From: Chrysoperla carnea
Taxonomy: Eukaryota; Arthropoda; Insecta; Neuroptera; Chrysopidae
DNA length: 64,000 nt
Assembly: GCF_905475395.1 (NCBI RefSeq)
Contig: NC_058342.1
Span: 1,374,501-1,438,500, forward strand
Direction: 5' to 3'
Shown here piece by piece: positions 28,613-37,715 of the stretch; position 1 is the first letter of the stretch, and each line of letters starts with the position of its first letter. A program made the translations under genes and the position numbers. The notes under the pieces are model-generated. The model was given only the letters and a program-made list of their open reading frames with translations. It did no database searches and was not told the origin of the DNA.

Positions 28613-29994
28613 ATGCTTCAGACAACGAAACAGCTAGCTAAGTTGGAGATATTATACAGAAAAAGTAAAAAATAACGCACTCAAAGCTGATGAACAAACA
28701 GCGACCATTTCATTAGAAAAAACATTTAAGCCCATCACTGATCCGTTGAATAAGCTAGTAGAAAAACAAGAGAACAAAAATGATTTTACTCGAATTAATA
28801 TAAAACGCAAGATGGAAGATGACAATAAAGATGAACTATTAAATTATACGCCAATGAAGGCTCGAAAATTATTTGAAGATACTCCAGTAGTGACAAAACA
28901 AACAAATCTATCTGACACCTACGAGGATGAGGCATTACACACTCGTGATGTGGTATTTAGAAAGATTATAAAATCACCAGGGAATAATCATCATGCACTT
29001 TAACATTTTACAAAGACTTATGGAGATGTGGCCGGTAAATACATTTATTTTATATTATCGAATAAAGATGATAAGCTTATCGATAATATTTACGGATTAC
29101 GTTATGATAATGCTGCTGATAGATTATATGTAGGTAATTCAGTTGATCACATTTCGCATAACGCTATACAAGTCAACGAAAAATGGTACGACGGGACATC
29201 AGGTTTATATGAGCTTTTAGTAAAACAGATACCAAAAAATTATTCCAAGCAAGACATGCGTAACTATTTAGAAATTGTAACATCAACAAACGCTAATAGA
29301 CGGAATTATGACTCTCGGGGTCAAATTCAAGGAACTAGAAGTTTAAAGTATAAAAATATCATTAAGGTATTTCCAGCATGGTATTTGCAGTTTCTATGTT
29401 AAAGCAATGGTACAATTTTTTTTCGACAGAATTTAACGAAAAATTAAATTTAAGAATTTAATAATGCTTACTATTAATTCCCAAAGTTTCAGAAATTTTG
29501 ACCGTTTAAAATGGGAAATAATTATGCCAACGTCCCAATTTCGATCAATTTACGTCAAAATTAATATCTCGAAAGTGAAAATTAATTTCTAAATTTTTTT
29601 TTTAGAATTTTATTGTATAAACCCTCAAAATCACGAACTTTGTCTTTAAATATCTCGCGATCTAAACGGTCAAAAATTATGAAATTTTAGGAATTCATAA
29701 ATAAAGCTATTATAAACCCGAGAAAAAAAATTCGGCCAAATCTGTCGAAAAGTGATTTCATGCTGGTACTACCTTAAGAAACATCTATACCTATCGGCTC
29801 CTGCTTCTGGTAGCGGTCTAACATTTTCACGAGTAACTAATAATCCCATAGATTATGTGTACAGGAATACAATTGACGAACTTTGTGATAGATTACGGCT
29901 GTTATGCGCATCACGTGACGCGGGGAATTTCAGCCACCAAAATGAGATAAATAGTTTGATACAAGAGTTAAGGGAAGAAAATATAATATACTGA
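28613..29994 (+). pseudogene. DUF8207-like Maverick protein, broken by frameshifts and a MITE
   Basis: Pieces of one protein are spread over three frames. 28613: MLQTTKQLAKLEILYRKSKK, shift in an A run near 28671. 28746-29003: a polar segment with YTPMKARKLF. Shift near 29005. 29028-29365: YGLRYDNAADRLYVGNS, LYELLVKQIPKNYSKQDMRNY, QGTRSLKYKNIIK. After the MITE, 29774-29994: SAPASGSG, DYVYRNTIDELCDRLRLL, ends EENIIY. Order and motifs fit the DUF8207 family common in arthropod Mavericks, of unknown function. Removing the MITE and one TTAA restores the reading frame at that point. Absent from Maverick 2. Confidence 0.65.
29366..29773. mobile_element. 408-bp MITE with TTAA target site (piggyBac-like)
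   Basis: Flanked by TTAA on both sides (29362-29365 and 29774-29777). Termini GGTATTTCCAGCATG and the complement of GGTAGTACCAGCATG are imperfect inverted repeats, with a second internal pair TTTTCGACAGA. No coding capacity. TTAA duplication is the mark of piggyBac-superfamily transposition, so a non-autonomous member is the best guess. Confidence 0.65.
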
Positions 29995-30176
29995 AAACCG
30001 GACCTGTTTCTAAACAGACCAGTATTAAACCGGTCAAAACCAGTATTAAACAGATCTGTTTCTAAACAGACCTGTTTAGATACAGACCTGTTTAGATACA
30101 GACCTGTTTAGATACAGACCAGTATTAAACCGACCAGTATTAAACCGAGCTGTTTTTAAACAGACCTGTTTAGATT
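29995..30176. repeat. Short tandem and inverted repeats (GACCTGTTTAGATACA units)
   Basis: Directly after the DUF8207-like stop, a 16-bp unit GACCTGTTTAGATACA repeats in tandem about three times, bordered by variants such as CTGTTTCTAAACAG (palindromic) and CAGTATTAAACCG. The inverted half-sites could form cruciforms. It lies between two genes; a regulatory or termination role is possible but unsupported. Confidence 0.6.
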
Positions 30177-30233
30177 TTTATATTTATTATAAGTAATTAT
30201 TAAAATTACATCATTAACCATTGAGAACTCAAT

Positions 30234-30860
30234 ATGAACGGCATAGATAAATTTGGATGTCCTCTCTTCAAAAATTATCAAGATTCATATACATCACATA
30301 ATGAATAAGCTATAAATAAGCAAGATGTTGTGAACTTGGAAAGTCTTGGGCAGTGTTTGTCATTAGATGATGAAGAATCATACTTTGACGCAAAAAATAA
30401 AAAAATAAGTAATGTAGCAAGTCCAGAATTTTCAACTGATGCTGTGGATTTATACACCCTTATCAATCATGTTAGTGATAAAATCAATAACACTACTGAA
30501 ATATTTAACGAGAGTCTGAAAAAATTAAATGGTTATTTTCAAATATCAATACGTAATAGACAACCAACAAAATTTTATAAAGATCCAACTACTGATTTTG
30601 CATGGTATATATTGGAAAATAATACAAGGGTTTATGTATTTAGATTCCCTATCTCTGTGATGATACATCATTTAGATATTAAACCAACATACTGTGAGGT
30701 CTTCAAAAACGATACTATTATAGATAAAAATAAACTTAATACATTAAAATCAAACGATTATTTAACGTTTGGTATTCCTAAAAGTTTCATGACTACAAAC
30801 TGTGATTCCATGTTACTATATGTTGACATTGGTATAAAATATAAATTAATAGATGGATAA
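30234..30860 (+). pseudogene. Maverick ORF upstream of integrase, copy 1 (one nonsense)
   Basis: 208 codons from ATG 30234 (MNGIDKFGCPLFKNYQ), interrupted by TAA at 30306-30308 and open from there to TAA 30858-30860. The latter part (LYTLINHVSDKINN, DFAWYILENNTRVYVFRFP, YLTFGIPKSFM) is well conserved in Maverick 2 at 57186-57689. I do not recognise the fold; alternating hydrophobic stretches suggest beta structure, and a virion surface role is speculation. Its last 8 bases overlap the integrase start (ATGGATAA). Confidence 0.6.
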
Positions 30861-31729
30861 AAGACGAATTGTTGTGAATGAGTTACATAAACCAGCTCGA
30901 CGTAATTATCCAAGAAGGCGTGTAATCATTAAGGGACTCAATGATTTATTTCAAGCTGATTTGGTAGAAATGATTCCCTATGCAAGACAAATTACCAACT
31001 TTAAGTATATTTTGGTGGTCATCGATTGCTTCTCCAAATATAGCTGGGCTATGCCACTAAAGTCCAAGAGTGTGGTGGAACCTTCAAACTGATAATGGTA
31101 CGGAATTTTATAATGAAAAATTTAAGAGATTGATGAAAGAGTACAACATAAACCATTATTCTGTATATTCAACTAAAAAGGCGTGTATTGTAGAGAGATT
31201 TATACGCACACTGAAATCGATTATGTACAAACATTTCAGTTTGTATGGTAATTATAAATGGATAAAAGTATTACCGGAATTGATTAAACAGTATAATAAT
31301 TCATACCATCGAACGATAAGGATGAAGCCATCACAAGTCAATACACGAAACGAAGAACGGATTTTAAAAGATTCATACAATCATATTAAGATGGTGGGTC
31401 CGAAACAAAAATTTACAGTTGGCGATCGTGTAAGGATAAGTAAATTTAGAACAGTGTTTGCTCGCGGTTTTCATCCATCATGGACACCAGAAATATTCAC
31501 CATTCGCGAGGTGAAACTTACAAACCCAAGAACATATTTACTGAAGGACTACAACAACGAAGATATAAAGGGTGGTTTCTATGCTGAAGAATTACAAAAA
31601 GTTCACAATCCAAACATTTATTTAGTGGAAAAGGTCTTAGCTAAACGTGGATCCAAAGTTAAAGTCCGGTGGTTAGGGTTCGACTCTTTACACGATTCAT
31701 ATATTGATAAAAAAAGTCTCCTTTTATAG
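30853..31729 (+). pseudogene. Maverick retroviral-type integrase, copy 1 (47-bp deletion)
   Basis: Same protein as 57682-58605 but missing 47 bp near 31080, which splits it into 30853-31092 and 31070-31729. The catalytic core shows the first Asp in FQADLVEM, the second in TDNGTEF and the Glu in IVERFIRTL. The C-terminus reads like a chromodomain (LVEKVLAKRGSKVKVRWLGFD). Polinton integrases insert the element and make the 6-bp TSD; this copy is inactive. Confidence 0.85.
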
Positions 31730-31969
31730 TGGAACGTTTTTGCGAACATACTTGTAACAAAAAAAATTTTGTCATAGTGGACCGCTTTTGTGAACATATT
31801 TGTGCTTTAAAAAAGGAAATGTATTTTTAATATGATAACAAATAAAAGATAAGAATGTAAAACTATTTATTATAAAATTTTATCTATAACATATAAAAAC
31901 AGAGTTGTATTATAATAATATTTAAAAAATATATATTTATAAATTATCGAAAATACATTATTATAATTA
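31730..31969. other. Convergent intergenic region
   Basis: AT-rich gap between integrase (+) and the small minus-strand ORF. Near the start, two similar stretches (AGTGGAACGTTTTTGCGAACATA and AGTGGACCGCTTTTGTGAACATA, in part) form a short tandem repeat of about 48 bp. A plausible site for converging polyadenylation; no specific signal claimed. Confidence 0.4.
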
Positions 31970-32395
31970 TTATTCTGAAAAGTGTCCATTGTCATCATCA
32001 TCACCTTTCTTCATAAGATAATTTTCAATCATTTCTTTCACTTGAACATAGTCGGATAACTCGTCTGTTGTAAATACACTGTATTAAGATTGTTCAAAAA
32101 TGGATAGTCCTACAATTCCATCTGTTTGTCCAGAGCGGATATTTTTTAAAATCCAGTTCCAAACTTTTTCGTCTTCATTGTCTGACGATGGGGAAAATTT
32201 CACTTCTAAGCCCATTTGTTCTACCTTATCAATAAGAAAGTTTAAAGTTTCCGGTCGACCACATTTAATTGCCATATTAACTAATGTTTTAAAATACTTT
32301 GTTAACACATTGTTTATAGTACTTAAACTACAATTATCTTTAATCATATTAACAATACAGTTGTTATCACTATTATGATTACCAAAGTCTTGCAT
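31970..32395 (-). pseudogene. Unrecognised small Maverick ORF (minus strand)
   Basis: 103 codons from ATG 32395 to TAA at 32084-32086, then the same frame stays open for 37 more codons to 31970. The extension is acidic (KKGDDDDNGHFSE). The protein is rich in Asn, Lys and Ile, with TINNVLTKYFKTLVNMAIKCGRPETL in two parts of a helical-looking segment. No family recognised. It sits just downstream of the DNA polymerase on the same strand. Confidence 0.4.
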
Positions 32396-34725
32396 TTTGT
32401 ATGTTTAAACTAACACTAAATTGTTTTCTACAATAATTCTACCTAACTATCAATTTTTTGACTTCCCACCCCTACTCTATCAATTGTTCATGCGCACTAC
32501 TCTATCAATTGTTGGTACGCCTATCACAATACCGAACCACTTTGAGGATCATCACAACAACAACAGCAGGACACATTTCTGAAATAACAGCAAAAATTAG
32601 ATAAATATTAAAAACATAAAAATATAAAATACTTACACTGAACAAATAATGCTATAGTGACCCCATGGTTTTGTTTCACATGAATTGTGAGTAATGTATC
32701 GTTTTTGATCGTATGGTGATAAGCCCACTTTCTGCTGTTTGATGGTATGTAAGCGGTGTCGCTTGGATTTAATGCTTTGCTGAACACGGTAAAAGTTACG
32801 GTTCTCAAGCAAACACCGCTTATAGTCCTCAAAAGTAAGTTTTCGGATAGCTGACTTCTTGAGACCCTTGGATCGTTTAGTCTCTTTTTTATTTTGCACC
32901 CGAATAGCATACATTTTGCTACGTGATCCGACAAATTCTAGCATAACATCACCATTATTTTCATCGGACATTAAACCCTTGACTTTCTTATTACGCAGTG
33001 GTATACCATAGACGTTGTCGGGTGCATAGTCAGCCGTATCAAAACGATTAATATCCTGTTTTATGACATCATAGACGTCAGTATTTCTCACGCTATAAAT
33101 TAGACTATCGGTGTCTGTGTATAATAACCTAACATTTGTGGGGTTGTACCGTTGGTACATATAGTTGTAGTGGAAGTCATACACAAACGTTTTCGATACG
33201 TCTAAAATTGTGAAGCCTATGTAGATGGGTTTGTTGAAACGTATCTGTGTTTTTTTCATTTCAATAATACTGACGTCATTGTCGAGCACCATCATACTAT
33301 GAAAATTGGGTTTGGCAATTAATTTCTTCACACCATGTTTTCCATCCCAATTTTTTCGTATGTACACAACCCGATGTTTCCTCACATTCTCCATGGTTTT
33401 ACCGAAGATGTCATTAATAATGAGTTTGAATAATGCTTTTTCAAACTCATTTGAGGCGTTCTTGCGCATTTCGGTATTGAAATCAATATATGGTTTCAAC
33501 CATGCAGATTGATCGAATTGTAACACACGGTGGTATGTTGTTACCTTAACACCGAGTTGTGTATACAGTTTTAAATTCCTGTAGTGCACGACATAGTTGG
33601 TCTTATTGTAAATGTTTGACAGCAGATATTTTGTTTTGATCCAGGTGGTTTCGTTGTCTCCGGACATGGCGGTAAATCGCTAAAGTAATCATGTAGATGT
33701 TGGGGTATTTCAAGGTCTACTTCTAAAATGTACCCGACTGGTGAATCTTCTGCAACATCCTCGATGTTTGGTGTGTCGACCCACTTAAAATTTCCTGTTG
33801 GAAGGAATCCACACATTGCTGCACCATATAGGTTCAACACATCATAATACATAAGGTAGACATCTTCTTGAGTTTTATCATACCCCTCTTCCATGTACTT
33901 ATTGTTTGCCTTAGCATAGCGATTAGAACATTGACTTACACCGCCTCTGATTCCTTTCTCGATAAACAACAAGTCATCAATATCCGTGAACAATTCCAAT
34001 TTGATATTGGTGTATTTCAACATGGCGCTCCACGTATGGCCAGGAAGTGTGTAATAGTGACTAGGATCGAGGCCATAGCTATGAATACAAGTGTTACGGA
34101 AATTTTCAAAAATATCCGCAAGTAGTAACACATCAGTTTTCATATACAGGTCTGAATAATCACCTAGTGTATGTAAATTGCATGTGTTCCATACCTGTAT
34201 GGTTATAATCCTCATCCGTTATGTGTTCATCTATTAACACACTGTAGAACGCCTCCTTTGGTGGTAATTTTGTCTCTTGGAGACGTCCCCAGCTACTCAT
34301 GTATTCATATGGAAATACACCTTTTCTCTTCAGCAATTGAAATTGTTCATCATTACTGACGTATAAAAAATTAGAAAACAAATTACAACCCTGTATTAAA
34401 ATTATTTATTTGTTATCATTTACCTATTTATGTAAAATGGATTTTTTATCATTATCTAAATATGAGGCCAGATTTTCTAACTTGTCTGCGAGAAATCGGA
34501 AGGAATCGATGAATCTTAGTTGAATGTCTGAGACGTGCTTTGTGAAACTGATGTACTTTTCTCTGTTGATGGGCAACATATCAACTTGACCGTCGATTTC
34601 CGTCAGCAGAGTTTCAATAGTAAAATGCGAATCGTATCCACTTAAGTTGTGCATCACAACAGGTATCACCCTTGAATCTTGATAATGCAGATTAGAAAAT
34701 TGGTGTGCTGCTACACGGTAGATAC

Positions 34726-34801
34726 CTAAAATAGATTAATATAAAATTAGATTATATATATAAAATTAGAAATTAAAAAAATAATAAATAACTTGCATTA
34801 C
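34726..34801 (-). other. Spliceosomal intron in POLB (76 nt)
   Basis: On the minus strand, donor CAG|GTAATG at 34801 and acceptor TATTTTAG at 34726. Removing it joins VRDHSHRTG to IYRVAAHQ, the conserved Cys/His-adjacent segment of the polymerase, without shifting frame. Confidence 0.75.
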
Positions 34802-36010
34802 CTGTGCGATGTGAATGGTCGCGAACACGTATGGAATTGGAGACGAAATCTTTACCACAAATGTGACACTTCTCTGCTGACATAAAATCCAGTTCTTCTT
34901 CGACGGTGAGCGGACACGTTGGTTTAACGTGTTTTTTTCTTGCTCTAATGAGTACGCTACTTGTTCCAGTTCACGAACAAACCACTTGACACAATCAGCA
35001 CCACGGTATGCCTTGTAGAATGATTGGTTAGGATCATGAGTACAATGTACATAATACCCCACACTGTAGGGTATATGTTTTTGAATATTTTGTGTATAAG
35101 ACTCATGATCCGTTTCCATGTGTTCATGGTCCTGTGGTACCAACAGTGCCTCAAAGTCAGCGTACACCATATACTCAACACGTTCCTTGCTGTTGAAATC
35201 TTTGAACTCAACGAACCGCTCATCATCGGTTTCAGGCATTCGTACCCGCGCCACTTCTTTTTCACCACAATTTACTGAATGCTGCCGGAGTTTATCGTCG
35301 GTTGAAAAATAGTTGAGACATCGATCGCATAAAAATATTTTATGCCTATCACTCTTTACACTCGATCGAGCAAACTTTGCTAAATTTTTTATCCAGCAAA
35401 AGTGGTGACTGTTCCCATTCTCCACAGCCAATAGATGAATTTTCTGCCCCGCAGTGTTCGAACTAACGCGTACAGGAAAAATTTCTAAACCACGAATAAA
35501 AGAGATATTGTAACCGTACACGTTAATCGATAAATGCGGGTTCATCTTTTCAAATTTATTAATTTGATCCAGAGACATGGGAAACTTTAATCCATCATAT
35601 TTTAAATGATATTTATAGTGCGGGTACTTATTCAAGCGTTGAGGATGCTTTTCAACCGGGTAAAGTGCTGACATTATCGACCATAAAAAGCAATGTTGGT
35701 CATCATTCTGGACATTAATCACAGCTTTTCTACATTTAATTGCAGATGGTAGTTCACAAAATGTTCCAGCTGTGATCGGAGAGTACTTATTCATGTGGAC
35801 TCGAATATTTATGATCATGTCAAGAGCCCAACCGCTATCGCGTTCCTGGAATTCTTCCAATTTTTTCAATAAATAGTTTTTGACATGATCAGTGTATCAC
35901 TCCTGCATGTCCGTAGTCAGATACATTTCCTTCGCTGGCGTTATAAATGTTTTCACATCCTCCTCTTTGGTGATGGGCTAAATAAAATTGCCGGTGAACA
36001 CAATATACAC

Positions 36011-36069
36011 CTGAAATAAAATTTACGATCTCATTAGATTATTTTAATTATAAATCTTGGATGCTTCAC
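36011..36069 (-). other. Candidate second intron in POLB (59 nt)
   Basis: Minus strand: weak donor GTGAAG at 36069, a CTAAT branch-point-like site, and acceptor TTTTATTTCAG at 36011. It would link the N-terminal basic ORF (36528-36070) to the next coding block VYIVFTGNFI. Less certain than the first intron. Confidence 0.4.
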
Positions 36070-36528
36070 TAGCTCACGCCGAACGTGTCTTCTAAACATT
36101 GGAAATGCCCGGTTGAAAAATATATTTGGATCTTTATAATCCAAATTGGTAATCATACCAGTCTTCACTCGGACTTGGTGGTGATTTTCGATTAATTCCC
36201 AGATTAAATGTCTATTTTGACGTTTAACCACCCCACCACCTTGTTTCATTAAATCAAAACGCCGTTGGTGAAGTTGCCGCTGGTATGATTTACATAGTCC
36301 AATATTCGCTTCAAGACGTAGAGGATTCTCTTTCTTTAAAGCAAGCAAACGCTTAAACAAACGTAAATTTTGCTTATTTATTGTGCTCCTACGCTCAGCT
36401 TCCTCTACCGTCTTGATGAGCCTCAACGCTCTCTCCACTTTCTTTGTCATAACCGTGCTACCACCTTGGGGTGTAGCATTTACCATCTGCATAACATGTT
36501 GTTCGTAGGTGTTCATCTTTTGAAACAA

Positions 36529-36837
36529 TTATATTTAATTACACAATAATGATATTTTAATAAAGTGTACACTTACCGTTAAAACAAAAATTTCAATTAA
36601 AAATATACGTTACCAAACGTTCAACACTGGTGTCCACTAATAAATGAAATAAAATTTTTTTTTTATAAAATTATATAGGTTCTGAATAATAAATATATAG
36701 ATGTGAAAAAAAAAAATGTAAAAATATGCTTCAGAAAAAAACTAACCGAATTGATATTACCGTCATGTAAGGCACCTTTTTTATATGATTACCACCACTC
36801 CAAGAATCCCCCACCAGCAGAAATTATTATCTAATCT
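36529..36837. other. Upstream region of POLB
   Basis: AT-rich, between the start of the polymerase and the right terminal repeat. It should hold the leftward promoter; no specific element identified. Confidence 0.35.
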
Positions 36838-37715
36838 CATAACACGTGTAAAATTATTTTAAGAAACAGGATGATGATATCATATTTTTCAAGGTTAGAT
36901 GTTATCTATTTCAACATATTCTTGAGAATTGCTGACTCTTATGAAGACTTCACTTGAACCTTCTGCTGAAAGACGCGTAAGAAATAATAAATCAAACTCA
37001 AAGTTAAGAATTTATTAATCGAATAATGTTTATACAATTTATGTCGTTATGGTAAATGCATCGTCACAGCCTTCCTCGTCTATTAATTATAATTGAATAA
37101 TTAATAGTCCTTTTGGTTTTATTTCGTATTTTAGATTTCTACATTTTCATATGTAAGAGCAATCTCTTACACTCTCATAATAATATTCTTTTCTTGGAAT
37201 TCAGACTTGTTCATACTTGCAAATTATTATGTAACACGTGTAAAATTATTTTAAGATAAAATGCGATTCAAACAAGTTGAAACATGTATTTTTATCATGT
37301 AAATTTCAAGTGTCATATTACATTGCTGATTCATCCTATTCTATTATAAAAATATTAACATCCGGCCACGTGTCTTGAATTTTATCATGTATATTTAAAG
37401 TGTCAAATTACAATATTTTTCAAGGTTAGATGGTATCTATTTCATCATATTCTTGAGAATTGCTGACTAATGTCAACGTCCCGCCCCCCGTTCACTCTCC
37501 GTTAAGCGCCACTATTGGTCATAGCCAATCCCCCGTTTAGCCATTCCTCCCCCCCACCACACCTCCCAACGCCATCTTGATTTACTATTGGTGAATGACG
37601 TCATCTATTCCCTCCAACTTCGCATTCAACCGAGGTTTCCAACATTCACCTAGGTTTGCCGTTTTTGGAAAAGTGTACCATTCTTTTCGGCCAGGAGTGG
37701 GCTGACTCTTCTACT
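36838..37715 (-). repeat. Right terminal inverted repeat of Maverick 1
   Basis: Inverted counterpart of 17534-18360, interrupted by a 231-bp insertion at 36940-37170 flanked by ACTCT (36935-36939 and 37171-37175). The outer end carries the same CCAATAGT, CCTAGGTTTGCC (complement) and CACTCCTGGC-type blocks. Confidence 0.85.
36940..37170. mobile_element. 231-bp insertion in the right terminal repeat (possible solo LTR)
   Basis: Absent from the left repeat, flanked by the 5-bp direct repeat ACTCT. No inverted termini and no coding; a 5-bp duplication without inverted repeats would fit a short solo LTR. Class unproven. Confidence 0.4.

Larger units (their letters stand above)
32633..36528 (-). 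pseudogene. Maverick protein-primed DNA polymerase B (POLB), broken, with intron(s)
   Basis: Reads leftward. An N-terminal basic region (36528-36070) is followed by a segment with HNLSGYDSH (Exo II), YADFEALL (Exo I, upstream of it) and [13 protein letters not shown] (Exo III), the 3'-5' proofreading domain. The palm follows, with [10 protein letters not shown] (motif A region), KLIINDIFGKTMEN (motif B) and YTDTDSLIY (catalytic motif C), ending KPWGHYSI. It would replicate the element by protein priming. A clear 76-nt intron lies at 34726-34801. Lesions include in-frame stops near 35905 and 35975, a one-base shift near 34195 and another near 33655, plus a stop near 34425. Only copy in the window; Maverick 2 has none. 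Confidence 0.85.
17534..37715. mobile_element. Maverick/Polinton element 1 (20.18 kb), inserted in Penelope copy B
   Basis: Ends are exact: the termini read AGTAGAAGAGTCAG and its complement, flanked by the 6-bp duplication GAAAAG (17528-17533 and 37716-37721). Polintons are known for 6-bp TSDs and AG...CT ends. The duplicated bases belong to the Penelope coding sequence, which continues on both sides. Gene order from left: ATPase (-), PX, protease, penton, 59-residue ORF, major capsid, a conserved ORF, a DUF8207-like ORF, another ORF, integrase (all +), then a small ORF (-) and DNA polymerase B (-). Removing nested insertions leaves about 14.5 kb, normal for the class. Most genes other than ATPase, PX, protease and the 59-residue ORF are broken. 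Confidence 0.93.

Noticed and set aside
34391-34423. 33-nt GT...AG segment in POLB as another intron
   Set aside because: Too short for a normal insect intron, and splicing would still leave a TAG just before the donor; more likely sequence decay.
34957-35278. Several ORFs of 60-100 codons on both strands within POLB
   Set aside because: Alternative-frame shadows of the exonuclease region; the real frame shows the conserved motifs.
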